Part shown: piece after piece, positions 1-9,905 of the stretch
How the letters are laid out: each line of letters opens with the position of its first letter
Numbering within the stretch: the first letter of the stretch is position 1
Source: AWTP1-13 sp963832445
Lineage (GTDB): Bacteria; Pseudomonadota; Alphaproteobacteria; Rhizobiales; Hyphomicrobiaceae
DNA length: 64,000 nt
Direction: 5' to 3'
Assembly: GCA_963832445.1 (NCBI GenBank)
Contig: CAWHUM010000021.1
Span: forward strand, 1 to 64,000
Notes under the pieces: generated by a model
The model's input: the letters and a program-made list of their open reading frames with translations, nothing else
Told to the model about the DNA's origin: nothing
Database searches by the model: none
Made by a program: the position numbers and the translations under genes

Positions 1-690
1 AACCAACTTAGGTAGGAAGGCAAAGTGTCGTCGAAGCCAGCTCCAAATTCAGATAGCAATTGCAAGCACATAGGTGTTCGCTGTTTCATCCTGCCTGGCT
101 CGCCAGGAAATAGGCCCTTTTTAGGAACAAATCGCTCAACGGCCCGACGCTTGGGGGCAATCCGGGGGCAATCCGGAACAAGGCAATCAGCCTCGGACGC
201 CGCTGGGAACTGCGCTCCTAAGGCAGAGAGCCAGATGTACGTGACGCAACAGACCATCGGCCAACGGTATCAGCAATTGGGTGATTTCTTAGACCGCGCC
301 AGACATCAAGGTACTCCCTTCACTCGAGTGTTCTCGGCGTCCATTTTGACTGGCTGATCACCGGGAAAGGACCGAAGGAGCGAGCAAGAATTTTGACCGC
401 CAAACTTCCGCCATACCCATCCCTAGACTGATAATGCGTTCGACGCCGTGCAACCTCACTGCCATGGGCCACGGTAGGGGTCGATCGCCGCTTCACTGTT
501 CCCCGCTGCGGCCCACGTCTCAACCGTGGATTAGAACAAGCGGAAGGAAGCTGTGGACCAAGCTCGCCGAGCTCGGGTCCGCGCTTCGAGGACCTCAGCC
601 TCACGAGCGGCTCGGAGGTTCACATGAAGTACCTCATGCGCATTGCAATACTCCTCTTCATCCTCGCCAACGCACTCGAGAAGGCTCTGC
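1..690. other. no convincing gene
   Basis: Reading frames here have no recognisable domain, no good ribosome binding site and arginine- and serine-rich translations typical of non-coding GC-rich DNA. I see no repeat or strong hairpin. It may be the decayed edge of the accessory region. Confidence 0.5.
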
Positions 691-945
691 TCATTTGGAA
701 GCAGTGGCCCGTAATTTAGGCGTACTCGCAGGCTGCCGGGCTGGGTTCTCCAGCTCGGCGACCTGCAGGTTCAGCTCCACCGGCCGCTGACCAACCCGCA
801 TCGCCTTCTGTTGCATCAGCCTGAAGGCCGCCGCGTCGCCTTGCTCGGCACGGGCGCGGGCGATCTCGTTTAGGGCGTCGTGGAGCCACCTCCATTCGCG
901 CTCAACTTCCTGCTCGCGGGCTTGCAACTCGTTCAGCATTTCCAT
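691..945 (-). CDS. small coiled-coil hypothetical protein
   Basis: This 84-residue frame is rich in Glu, Arg, Ala and Gln. Residues 1-50 have heptad-like spacing, so a short coiled coil is likely. The tail from about residue 65 is low in structure. No family is recognised. The start codon has only a weak purine-rich stretch before it. It stands alone, with gene-free DNA on both sides. The evidence is composition only, and it could still be a chance frame. Confidence 0.4.
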   Translation of the reverse strand: MEMLNELQAREQEVEREWRWLHDALNEIARARAEQGDAAAFRLMQQKAMRVGQRPVELNLQVAELENPARQPASTPKLRATASK

Positions 946-1272
946 GTCAGCGCCCGCTTTGCCGAGCTTGAAGGGCCGCCCCCACAGTGCGGAACGTTCG
1001 TGGCGACCATCCGCGACTGTAGGGGCGGCCCTTCAAGATGGTCGTGCTCAAGGCGCGAAATCTGTCCAAGCTGCTTCGATCAGGAGGCTGAGCGAGCTGG
1101 CGTGCGCTATACGTTCACGGATGTTGAGGCGCAATCGTGGTCGGATCCGCCGCCGCCCAGGAACCGGTTCAAGTGCAGACGCTGACCTCCAGCCGGGCGG
1201 GCCGCCAAGCAGCCTGTTGAACGCTGCCGAGCAACGTGGCACTAGTCAAGCGCGTATTGCCAAGGGGGTGCC
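946..1272. other. no gene seen upstream of the caspase-like gene
   Basis: Overlapping frames on both strands have shadow-like composition. The only clear signal is a purine-rich ribosome binding site (AAGGGGG) just before the ATG at 1273. The promoter of the caspase-like gene probably lies here, but I cannot place it. Confidence 0.4.
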
Positions 1273-2685
1273 ATGTTGCGTGCGACAGTTGCTTTGCTCG
1301 TATTGATGCTGCTGGCCTCGGGCGCTGAAGCCCAGAAGCGCGTCGCCCTCGTGATCGGCAACGGCGACTACGGCAAAGTCGGCAAGCTCCCAAATCCGAC
1401 CAGGGATGCAAGCTCCGTCGAGGCAATGTTGCGCGCGGCGGGCTTCGATGCTGTCGAGGTCAAGCGCGATCTTGGTGCAATCGCGTTGCGACGCGCCCTG
1501 CGTGACCTTTCGGACCAAGTGCGCGGCGCTGATATCGCTGTTGTGTTCTTTGCTGGACATGGCATCGAGGTGAACGGTACGAACTACCTGATCCCGGTGG
1601 ATGCCACGCTCGAGCGCGACATCGACGTCGAGGACGAGGCCGTCCCCCTCGAACGGGTCACGCAGGTTCTGGAGCAAGCCAAGCGCCTTCGGCTCGTCAT
1701 CCTGGATGCTTGCCGCGACAATCCCTTCGTACGGTCCATGCGCCGCACAACTGCCGGCCGGTCTATCGGTCGAGGGCTCGCAAAGGTCGAGGTGTTGACT
1801 TCCGACACACTGATTGCGTTTGCGGCGAAGGCCGGATCGACGGCGTTGGATGGGGACGGCGCGAACAGCCCATACACGGTCGCGCTGGTGAAGCACCTAA
1901 CCACCCCTGGCCTCGACTTGCGGCTGGCGCTCGGGCGGGTGCGCGACGAGGTGTTGAGAAACACCAACAGCAAACAGGAGCCATTTGTGTATGGCTCACT
2001 GGGCGGTGCCGAGATTGCGCTGGTAGCTGCACCCGCTGCGCCACCGCCAGCACCGGCACCAGCGCCAACACCAACCTACTCGGCTGCGGCCGAGGGGGCA
2101 CGCGTATGCCGGGAGGTTGAAGGGATGTCGAGCCTGTCGATGCTCGGCGTCCTTGCGAACCAGCACAAGGGGACGCCTTCGGGAGACTGCATTGTCGCGC
2201 GCATTGATGAGCTAAAGAAACAGGTAGCCTTAGCGCCTGTCACTAAAACTCCATCGCTACAGGCTCCTCCGCCAATGCCTACGCCCGCGCTGAGCGAAAC
2301 CCCACCACTTAAACCCGAAGTGAAGCAAGAGCCAAAGGGCGACCCCAAGAACCTCATTGGGAGTTGGAATTGCCATCGCACTACCCAAGTGAATAGCGCC
2401 CAAGAGAAAGTTATCGTGCTCTGTAGGCTTCGCATGAGGATTGATAGGTATGATGGCAAATATTACTGGGTGGAGTTCCCAACTTGCGACGGACCGGAAG
2501 GTCCTTCGCGGGTAACAGTGGCAAAATCAAAACTCTGGGTTGAAGCTGAGAGACTTCTTATGCAGATGTACTGGGTTTCAACAGGGTCACCGTTGAAAGT
2601 CGCACACATTAGTTTGCGATCTGGCCAGCTTACTTGGACGAATAATTTTAGCACAGGAATTCATTCTTTCCGCTGTAGCCGATAA
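1273..2685 (+). CDS. secreted caspase family (peptidase C14) protein
   Basis: The 470-residue protein starts with a signal peptide (about residues 1-20, cut after AEA), so it is exported. Residues 21-245 form a caspase-type domain. It has the opening RVALVIGNGDY motif, the catalytic His near residue 96 in FFAGHGIE, and the catalytic Cys near residue 147 in ILDACRDNPF. A proline- and alanine-rich linker (about 255-275 and again 325-355) leads to a C-terminal domain of about 110 residues that I do not recognise; it has several cysteines. Secreted caspase-like proteins with varied C-terminal domains are common in alphaproteobacteria, and their substrates are mostly unknown. The start is fixed by AAGGGGG seven bases upstream. 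It is monocistronic. The C-terminal domain has lower GC than the peptidase part, which may mean the two parts have different origins. Confidence 0.88.
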   Translation: MLRATVALLVLMLLASGAEAQKRVALVIGNGDYGKVGKLPNPTRDASSVEAMLRAAGFDAVEVKRDLGAIALRRALRDLSDQVRGADIAVVFFAGHGIEVNGTNYLIPVDATLERDIDVEDEAVPLERVTQVLEQAKRLRLVILDACRDNPFVRSMRRTTAGRSIGRGLAKVEVLTSDTLIAFAAKAGSTALDGDGANSPYTVALVKHLTTPGLDLRLALGRVRDEVLRNTNSKQEPFVYGSLGGAEIALVAAPAAPPPAPAPAPTPTYSAAAEGARVCREVEGMSSLSMLGVLANQHKGTPSGDCIVARIDELKKQVALAPVTKTPSLQAPPPMPTPALSETPPLKPEVKQEPKGDPKNLIGSWNCHRTTQVNSAQEKVIVLCRLRMRIDRYDGKYYWVEFPTCDGPEGPSRVTVAKSKLWVEAERLLMQMYWVSTGSPLKVAHISLRSGQLTWTNNFSTGIHSFRCSR

Positions 2686-2735
2686 GAACCGGCAGGGCGC
2701 GCTGCGTTTCGGAGCCGAACCACATTGAAGGATCG

Positions 2736-3382
2736 CTAGCTAGGGCGCTGTTCATGCGTGGCTTGGGTAGGGTGGTGGCGGGTGCCTGCGCCACGCCCTT
2801 CTGTGCGGACCAGTTTTTCTTTGCGGAGGCGTTGCAGAGCGCTTTCGCTCGTTCTTTGCTCAAGTTCGCGAATTTGCAGACCAGGCGTCGCGCAAACAAC
2901 CTCCAACACGTTTTGCCGAACGCGGTACGAGTGATTGAGCGTACGCGGATCAATCTCTGCGCTCAACGATGCGGATAAGTCCAACAGCCGTTCAATTAGC
3001 TCCGCTTTTGTTGAATACTTTACAAGCTCCAAACCTCGCAGATTGACAGGCAGATCAATGCTTCTGGAAGAAAACATTCTTGAAAAAAAAATCCACTTCT
3101 TTCATCTGCTGCTTGATTAACAAAAATATGGGACCTCTTTTTCATTCCTAAAGCAATGCCAAGTTCCATTAAAACATTCGGGTTCAAGAACGTAATATCA
3201 AACAAGCCTAAATCGCAGCGCTCGATATGCTTGCGAACTTTATCTAGTATCCAGGTATTTGAAATCTTCACATCGGCAAATTCAAACGTTGCAGCTTTCT
3301 GTGCGTTCATCACCTCTTTGAATGCATCTCGATACCCAGGAATAGGCCAAGGACTATAGCTGCAGCCAACGAATACGAACAC
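2736..3382 (-). pseudogene. TIR-like / nucleoside deoxyribosyltransferase-like protein with winged helix, frameshifted
   Basis: Two overlapping minus-strand frames join into one protein of about 215 residues. The first (GTG at 3382, strong GGGGGAGG site upstream) opens with FVFVGCSY. It has a DLGLFDITFLNPNVLMELG stretch, the pattern of TIR-like and nucleoside 2-deoxyribosyltransferase-like folds, where the Glu of ELG is the usual catalytic residue. The second frame adds the last strand (PVNLRGLELVKYS), a helical part and a winged-helix-like tail (about residues 160-205). The frames meet at a run of nine T on the coding strand (3083-3091). Ten T, or seven, would restore one reading frame. This may be real inactivation, slippage-controlled expression or a sequencing miscount. 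Such domains often act as NAD-consuming or nucleotide-binding effectors in phage defence; that role is inference here. AT content is higher than in the neighbours. Confidence 0.65.
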
Positions 3383-3767
3383 AACTCGCCTCCCCCGCGA
3401 ACACCGGTGGTCAATGTACCGCGAAGCAGTGCCGATCTGTCAACGGTGGTGTGTGTGTCACTTGTTCGTACATGGGCCGTACTTGTTCACCTAGCGCCGA
3501 GCATCTACGGCCCTCGGCAGGCCTTATGTTCCGCGATACTTTCCTGTTCTGTGTATAATTTTTGCACAGCCCCGCTGTCGGGACCCCCGACGATGGCGGC
3601 GAGGTTCTGGAGGGGCGCCCCGGGGGAAAGCACCCCCCGCCAAGCATTGCGCGCTTCGATGCACGGGCGGGCCCCGGCGCAGCCGGCCGCCAGTCCAGAA
3701 ATCCGCGACTTCGTAGCGCAACTTTCCGATCTGGATGGCGTTGCCCTGTATCATTAGGAGGTCGGCT
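3383..3767. other. intergenic, possible promoter
   Basis: No gene is visible. A TATAAT hexamer at 3554-3559 lies about 210 bases before the DUF992 gene, without a clear -35 partner. A ribosome binding site (AGGAGG) sits at 3755-3760. Confidence 0.35.
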
Positions 3768-4193
3768 ATGCGTTACCTCACTGTGATTTGCACGCTCGTC
3801 CTGGCCGCGCAGGTGCAGGCACAGGAAAAGCCAACCAACATGGGCATCTTGACCTGCACGCTTGTCGCTAACGAGGGCAAAGACAAGCCCCTCAGTTGTG
3901 GTTTCAAACCTGCAGCAACTGGCCGTGAGGGAAAGTACACCGGAGCGATTAAGGAAGGCGGCTCCGAACTGAAGGGCAAGCAAATCCTGATTTGGACTGT
4001 GCTGGGGCCTGCCGGCGTAAAGGTGACACCCGCCGCACTTGCGCAGCGGTTTATGTCCAAGGACGTCGACGCGGCGCACTTAGTGGGCGAGACGAACTCG
4101 TCGATACTGCTCCAACCCGAAACAAATCCAGGTTCTCAGAAGGGGAGTGGTGTGACGCGTATTGAACTGCAACTTGTATCAGACCCGGTCTGA
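3768..4193 (+). CDS. DUF992 family exported protein
   Basis: The protein has 141 residues. Residues 1-19 are a signal peptide (cut after VQA). The mature part follows the DUF992 pattern: an early GILTC strand, a second Cys in LSCGF, a YTG-IK motif, a hydrophobic strand ending in GP, and a late block with NSSILLQP. DUF992 proteins are small periplasmic beta-rich proteins of unknown function, frequent in Hyphomicrobiales. The start at 3768 is preferred to the in-frame start 33 bases earlier because AGGAGG lies at the right distance and the signal peptide begins there. It converges with the next gene, 25 bases away. Confidence 0.75.
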   Translation: MRYLTVICTLVLAAQVQAQEKPTNMGILTCTLVANEGKDKPLSCGFKPAATGREGKYTGAIKEGGSELKGKQILIWTVLGPAGVKVTPAALAQRFMSKDVDAAHLVGETNSSILLQPETNPGSQKGSGVTRIELQLVSDPV

Positions 4194-4218
4194 CTCTTCC
4201 CCTCAGCATGGGTGTCAC

Positions 4219-5163
4219 CTAGGCGGCCAACTGGATGTCAACGCACCAGACCTTACCGGCGCGCTGGCGTAGCTGGATTTCAACGCGGGTGCACAACGGC
4301 TCAAACTGTTCCCAGAATGCGGGGATGGGCAGCGGTCGGGCGTGGGGCTCCTGTTCGTCGCACCAGCGCATGTATCGCTTGTAGACGGCGCCCCGCGTCA
4401 CCTTCTCACCCGCGGTGCGCTTGATGCACGCGAGCATGAACCGCCGCACACTGCCGTGCTCTGTGGCTGGCACTGACGGGGCCTCCGCTGGCGCTTCAAC
4501 GGCCGCAGGCGCGGCCAGCGTGACCGTGGGCACCGTCTTTGGGCGGCCGTCGCCCCACACCCCCCAGAAAAACGCGCCCACCAGCGCCATCGTGACCGGC
4601 CACAGCAGCGGCAGATACAGCCGCACTTGCTGCTCAGTCAGCCACCCGCCCGTCCATGCTGCAACGCGCGCCACGTCGCCTTCACCTGACACGACGGGCG
4701 CAGCGGTCAGCGATTTCCGCGCAGTGTCGAGCTTGGCCAACAGACCGTCAGCCCGCTGCTTGGCAGCGGTGCATGCGCTGCTGCGCGGCCGCTCGCATGC
4801 GGTCTTTTCTGAAGCGCGCGCATCTGCAAGCGCCGTCTTCGTGTCGCGCTCTGTATCCTCAGCGAGCTTTGCGGCTCGAGCCGCTAGTTCCCGTTCCTGC
4901 GTTGCCGCGTCGATGGAATGCCCGACCCGTGAACCGCTGGCCACGATCACGCACACGAGCGCGAACACGAAGACGATAGTAGCGAAGTAGCGGCGCGCGC
5001 CTTCGATGTAGGCGGGCACGAGCGGCGCAAGGATGGCGATTGCAACGCCCGCGGCCATCTGCGCCGCTGAGGCCTCGCGAAGGCCATCGTAGACGCAGAA
5101 CACTTCAACGCCGGTTGCGCCAAGACCCGCGCCGAACGCGAGGGTGTGCTTGTCGGCCGTCAT
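4219..5163 (-). CDS. membrane protein with coiled coil, third gene of the partition-type operon
   Basis: The protein has about 314 residues. Hydrophobic segments lie near residues 10-25, 35-50 and 60-80. Residues 85-165 are charged and Ala-rich with coiled-coil character and two Cys. A strong membrane segment follows near 190-215, then an Ala/Pro-rich linker. The C-terminal 90 residues (from about 225) are soluble, with several Trp and Arg, and resemble small DNA-binding domains seen in phage and plasmid proteins, though I cannot name one. Its ATG overlaps the stop of the upstream gene (ATGA), so translation is coupled. I read it as an accessory protein of a plasmid or integrative element; its function is unknown. 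An earlier in-frame ATG at 5244 lies inside the upstream gene and is unlikely. Confidence 0.6.
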   Translation of the reverse strand: MTADKHTLAFGAGLGATGVEVFCVYDGLREASAAQMAAGVAIAILAPLVPAYIEGARRYFATIVFVFALVCVIVASGSRVGHSIDAATQERELAARAAKLAEDTERDTKTALADARASEKTACERPRSSACTAAKQRADGLLAKLDTARKSLTAAPVVSGEGDVARVAAWTGGWLTEQQVRLYLPLLWPVTMALVGAFFWGVWGDGRPKTVPTVTLAAPAAVEAPAEAPSVPATEHGSVRRFMLACIKRTAGEKVTRGAVYKRYMRWCDEQEPHARPLPIPAFWEQFEPLCTRVEIQLRQRAGKVWCVDIQLAA

Positions 5164-5456
5164 GACTTCTTGCCCATCTGCGCCAGCCAAAGCTGCAAAG
5201 CCTGCTCTAGCGCGTCCGTCTCGTTGATGCCGTGACGCTTGCACGCAGCCGCCACCTTCTCATGCAGGCTGCGCGCGAGCTTGCGATTGAACTGCACCCG
5301 GTCGCCCTTGTGCCGGGGATGGTGTTTCTCGGCATAGGGCGAACGCATGTTGCGCTCCCTGCGGGCGCGGGCCCGCGGGCCGCGACCAATGAACGGCGCT
5401 TCCCGCGCAAACGCGGCCTCGAGGTCATCGTCGCTGGGCTCATCAATGTGGGTCAT
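5160..5456 (-). CDS. small basic DNA-binding-like protein (putative partition partner)
   Basis: The protein has 98 residues. The first 20 are acidic and the next 45 are very rich in Arg and Lys. The C-terminal part (about 55-98) reads as two amphipathic helices with a VQFNRKLARSLHEKV strand-helix pattern like ribbon-helix-helix regulators. It directly follows the ParA remnant with an ATGA overlap at 5453-5456 and overlaps the next gene in the same way. In plasmids, ParA is usually followed by a small DNA-binding partner, so I infer a ParB/CopG-like role. The family match is by pattern only. Confidence 0.55.
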   Translation of the reverse strand: MTHIDEPSDDDLEAAFAREAPFIGRGPRARARRERNMRSPYAEKHHPRHKGDRVQFNRKLARSLHEKVAAACKRHGINETDALEQALQLWLAQMGKKS

Positions 5457-5943
5457 TTGCCCCTCGCTTTGGCCGTCGCGAGTTTCTTGCCGGTGGCCCA
5501 CAGGGCCTCGATTTCATAGGCTGCAGCCTTGTCGCGCTCCGAACCCGTCTTCCCGGTGGTGAGTGCAGACGCGTAGGCAGTGCGCTGGCGAATGCTCTTG
5601 GGGATGACCGGGCCTAGTTTCTTGAGCACGGCCACCGCGGACTTAATGCCCTTGACCCATTTCGGATCGGTCGCGTTGAGCACGAACGCGAAGGGTTTTT
5701 TTTGCTCTTGGCAGAGAGCCACCACGTCGCGGGTGGCGGCGAGATCGAACATGGAGACCCGAGTAGGCAACAGCGCAAAGTCTGCCGCCTCGATGGCGTG
5801 CTCTATGTGCTCCAGCATTGCCGGCACAGTGTCGATGAATATCCACAGGTAGCCTTCCGCCCGCAGGGCCTCGACATCGGCTAGCAGGTCGCCCGTGTAG
5901 GCGTGCAGGAAGGGATTGCCGGGCTCGATCTGATCGAAGACGC
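5453..5943 (-). pseudogene. ParA-type ATPase, C-terminal part only
   Basis: The last 160 or so residues of a ParA/MinD-type ATPase are present. They include the switch II region with FIDTVPAM (usually FIDTPP), an ALLPTRVSMFDLAAT strand and helix, and the strand with FVLNAT before the last helices. The P-loop (KGGVGKT-type Walker A) and the first 60-80 residues are missing. Upstream of about 5943 the minus strand no longer reads as ParA, and the plus strand instead carries the cut start of the next gene. A deletion or recombination joined two partial genes here. Without a P-loop it cannot act as a partition ATPase. The run of eight A in QKKP is in frame here. Confidence 0.7.
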
Positions 5944-6668
5944 GCTCCGCGCGGACAGCGCCTGGATCGCGGCCACGGACGTCCGCTCGCGCCGCGGCGT
6001 GTCGACGCGCACGCTTCCTCCGGGCGCGGGCATCGTCGTCTCCCCCACGGGCGCGCTGACGGCGAGCCAGAAGATCGCGCCCTTGGGCCTGCCGCTCGAT
6101 CGGGTCGGCGGGGCGCGCATCCAAGGGCGCAACCGAGTTCTCGATCGTCGACGTGACCCTCGGTGCCGGCCTCGCGCCGACCAAGCCGGTGCAGGAGCAG
6201 TTCGCGCCCGCCCAGTTTCTCGACATGAGCGACGAGGAGAAGCTCTCGCGCCGTTCGTTCGAGCGGTTCGAATCGGGCGTGCAGATCGGTGGCGGAACGG
6301 CGCCGAAGGCCGACTTCCAGACCAAGGTCGACGCCGTCTACGAGGTGGTCTACGTGCGCAGGCCGCGTCGCGGCATCCGGTTCGGCCTGAGCGACGTCCT
6401 GGTCGACCTTCTTGTGGCAGGATCGGCGCCGGCGCGCTCGAAGCTCTCAGCTGTGCAGCGCGCGCCGACGGGCCTCGGCACTCCCGCAGTCACCCTTCCC
6501 AGAGAGAGTTTCGTAGTCGCGGGCGTAGACGACCTCGCCCCGCATGCCCCTGGTATGGTTTATCCGAGCGAGACGGCGGCGGTGATCGCGCTGCGCGACG
6601 CAGTCGCCCGCAACCCGCGCCTTTCGGGCAAGCTGCAGGTCGTCTCCTCCTACGAGGCGGCCGCCTGA
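5944..6668 (+). pseudogene. large-protein cluster gene A, 5' truncated and frameshifted
   Basis: The reading begins without a start codon at the junction with the ParA remnant. About 60 residues (with LPPGAGIVVSPTGALTASQKI and LPLDRVGG) read in one frame. After a shift near 6110-6125 the rest reads in another frame, with VDVTLGAGLAP, a FAPAQFLDMSDEEKLSRRSF block and a hydrophilic C-terminus to the stop at 6668. The two frames join smoothly, so this is one broken gene. I recognise no named family. The stop overlaps the ATG of gene B (TGATG), which supports one operon. It is probably one component of a multi-protein assembly with genes B to D; the function is unknown. Confidence 0.55.
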
Positions 6669-9600
6669 TGGCACTCGCGCGCTACACCTTCCTGCCTTGG
6701 CTTAGGCGCGGCGCGGCCGCCTCGATCGCCGGCCCGGCGACCGCCAAGAGCCGCACCGAGATCAAGGTGAGCCTCGCGCTCTCCGACGGCGCCGCGACCA
6801 GGCCGCCCATCCCCAAGACATTCGCGCTCCTGGGGCCAGGCGACGTCGTCGGCATCGACGCCGACCAGGTCGTCCGGACCGAGCCGCGCGATTGGGTCAC
6901 CGACTTCGAGCCGAACTACCTCGCCTTCGTCGAATTCTACGACGAGGACTTCCCCTGGCGCCACACGCCCGCGCCTGCCGACGGGACTACGCACCGGCTC
7001 ATTCCGTGGATCAGCCTGCTCGTCGTGACCGAGGACGAGGTGGAGCGCAATCTCGCGCCCGGCCAGCCGCTCACGTCGGTGCTGATCAAGACGGCAGACC
7101 CGGCGAGCCTGTTCCCGCCGAAGCATCAGCTCTGGGCGTGGGCGCACGTCCAGGTGACGGGCGAGGTCGGCGCCGCGCGCCCCCGACCTCGGCCAGCTCG
7201 GCGCGCGGTCTCGACGCCCGAGCGGCGTGTCGCGCCTCGTCTCGCCCTCGGCGGCTCGCCCCGAACACGCCCTATCACGCCTTCGTTGTGCCGACCTTCG
7301 AGGTGGGCCGCAAGGCGGGACTCGGCCTCGCCTTCGACGACGAGCACGACTTCGGCATGGCGCTCTCGTGGGAGGGCGGCGCGGAGTTCCCGGTCTATTA
7401 CGAATGGTACTTCCGCACCGGCGAGGGCGGCGACTTCGAGGACCTGGTCCAGCGCATCCAGCCGCGCCCGGTCGATCCGCGCGTCGGCGTTCGCGACATG
7501 GATATCGCCGCGCCCGGCTTCGGCATGCCGGTGGTCGCCGAGCCGGTCGGTCCCGGCGACCCGCCCAGCCATCACGAAGGCGTGGTCGGCCTCGAGGGCG
7601 CGCTCAAGGCGCCGACCATGACGCCCAAGCCGCTCGATCCGCGGAGCAAGTTCCCGGAGGAGGCCGCCACGATCGTCGACGCCCCGGCGGACGCGCAGGC
7701 GAGCGGCGACAGCGATCCGGTCGTCGCGCCGCCGCTCGTGGGCGGCTGGCACGCACTTCTCGACCGGGTCGATCCCGGCTCCCGGCCGGCCTGGCCGCAC
7801 GAGCTCAATCTCGACCCCCGGATGCGCGCAGCCGCGGGTCTCGGCGCGCGCGTCGTCGGCCAGAATCAAGAGCGCTACATGAAGCTCGCCTGGGAGCAGG
7901 TCGGCGAGATCCTCGCGGCCAACCGCAAGGCGCTGCATCTGCGCTTCGCGCAGGAGGCGGCAAACCGGCTCTACGTGAAGAGTGTAGCGCCCCTGCCCGC
8001 GGCCTCGGCGCTCTCACTGACCTCGCCGGTGCACGCGCGCGTGCGCGGCTCGCCGCAGACGATCCGCGGCCTGTTGCGCGAAAGCCGCCTTCCTGCCGCG
8101 GCCTTCTCGCCGGCCTTCCGCAAGCTCACGCGGCCGCGTGGCCCGATCGCGCGGCGTGCCCTGCCCGCGGCGTAGCGCCAGGACGCTCCCGGGCGCTTCG
8201 CCGCGGCTCTCACCGAGGGGAGCGCCTCGGCCGCCCCTGCTCCTCCGCCCGTGGCGGGACCCACGCTCGAGCAGATCGCCGAGTCCGTCGGCGCCGGCGC
8301 CGGCGCTGAGGACCTGTTCGAGCGCTTGTCCGGCGCCTCGATCGGCGTGCTCCTCGCGTTCGCGGTGCTCGCCCTCGTTGCCCTGGCGGCGATTGGGCTG
8401 CTCGTTCTGGGCGCGGCGCTCGCGGCGGTGCTCGCGGCCGGCGCGGCAGGCGTCTTTCTTGCGGCCCGGACCGCGCGCGCACGGCAGGATGCGAGGAGCA
8501 GGCTCGATCTCTCCAAGCTCGCTCCGGACGCCCTCCCTGCCGAACCTCCCGCTGGCTTCGCGCTCTCGGTTCCGGGGGCAACGCCGCCAGCCGCAGCAGC
8601 CGATCCGGCCGTGGGGCGCGAGTTCGGCGACGCGCTGCGCGGTCTCACGGGCCTCCTCACCGCGCGGACGCCGCCCGCGCCCGAGCGCCCGCGCTTCGAC
8701 CAAGCGAACGCGCATGCCAAAGTGATGGCGGCGATCGTGCCCCGCGTCGCCTATCCCCGACGCGCAGCCAGCCTCATCCGCGTCGGCGATCGCTCGATCG
8801 TCGATTATATCCGCGAAGTCTACGGCGCAGGCGGAGCCGCGCCGCCCGTCCCACCGGGAGCGCCCGAGAAACCCCCGAGCATCAAGCCGGTGATGGCTTA
8901 TCCGGACATCAAGGAGCCCATGTACCGGCCGCTCGACGACCTCGCCGACGATCTGCTGGTCCCCAATCTTGGTCTCGTGCCGCCCAACACGGTCACGCTG
9001 ATGCTGACCAACCCGCCGTTCATCGAAGCCTATATGGCCGGCGTGAACCACGAGTTCGCGCGCGAGCTGCTGTGGCGCGAATATCCCACCGACTGTCGCG
9101 GCTCGCCGTTCCGCCAGTTCTGGGACGTCTCGCGCGTTCCCACGCCCGGCCTCGCGGGCGCGGAGCGCGCGCGCCGCCTGAAGGATATCAAGCCGCTGCA
9201 CGAGTGGGTGCAGGCCGGGTCGACGGCCGCCTCGCCGAGCTTCCTGAGCCGGCAGAACGCCAATCCGCTGCGCGGCTTTTCGGGTGACACGTCGTGCTGG
9301 CGCTGCGCGGCGATCTGCTGAAGCGCTATCCCAACACCATCGTCTACGCCCAGCGCGCGCGATGGAGCACCGACCCTCAGCACGCGAACGAACTCGCGCT
9401 CTACGACGAGAAGGGCGCGAAGGCGCTCGCCGGCATCGACGACGCCAATATCGAATATCCGATCTTCACCGCCCCGGTCGCGCCTGACCTCACCTTCGTC
9501 GGCTTTCGGCTCACGCTCGACGAGGTGCGCGGCGATCCCGCGCTCGACGAGACGGCGGAAGCGCGCGCCACGATTTCCGCCGACAAGCTCGGTTGGTTCT

Positions 9601-9905
9601 TCGTGCTCCAGAAGCGGCTTGGCGAGCCGCGCTTCGGCCTCGATGAGCACGCCCCGCCGCCGGGAGCGAGAGCAGCAACAAGTGGGACAATCTCTCCTGG
9701 GACAATGTCAACATGACCGGGCGCAAGACGATCGATCTCGCGATCCCGTTCGTCACCAACCCCGCCGGCGGCAACCCGCAGTCCCTCAACTGGGTGCCGA
9801 GCGTCGGCGCCACGGCCGCCGACATCGCGGCAATCCTCTATCAGAAGCCGGTGATGGTGGCCTGGCACGCGCGCCAGATGCTCGAGCGCGGAAAGGTCGA
9901 TCCAT
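6668..9905 (+). pseudogene. large-protein cluster gene B, about 1,080 codons, several shifts and one stop
   Basis: The start overlaps the stop of gene A. Three frames are used in turn. The first runs to about 7180 (with FLPWLRRG and WISLLVVTEDEVERNLAPGQ), with shifts at a C5 run near 7180 and again near 7248. The second runs to 8175 (with NTPYHAFVVPTFEVGRKAG). An in-frame TAG lies at 8173-8175. The same frame continues with a hydrophobic Ala/Leu-rich stretch at 8340-8460 and a block with FARELLWREYPTDCRGSPF. Shifts near 9288 and 9650 lead to LGWFFVLQKRLGEPRFGLDE and then WDNLSWDNVNM, ending near PVMVAWHARQML. Fragments keep coding character throughout. The protein was probably one very long soluble chain with one membrane-like segment. 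The family is not recognised. Confidence 0.6.
8173..8175 (+). other. in-frame TAG interrupting gene B
   Basis: The frame is the same on both sides, with LPAA before and RQDAPGRFAAAL after. CAG to TAG would be a single transition. This is the only nonsense change I found in the cluster. Confidence 0.7.

Noticed and set aside
1273..3382. A complete caspase-based abortive infection system
   Set aside because: The caspase-like protein has a signal peptide and no linked sensor gene, so a cytoplasmic defence system is not supported.
5690..5710. Frame shift at the A8 run in the ParA remnant
   Set aside because: The run is in frame (QKKP) and the protein reads through it normally.
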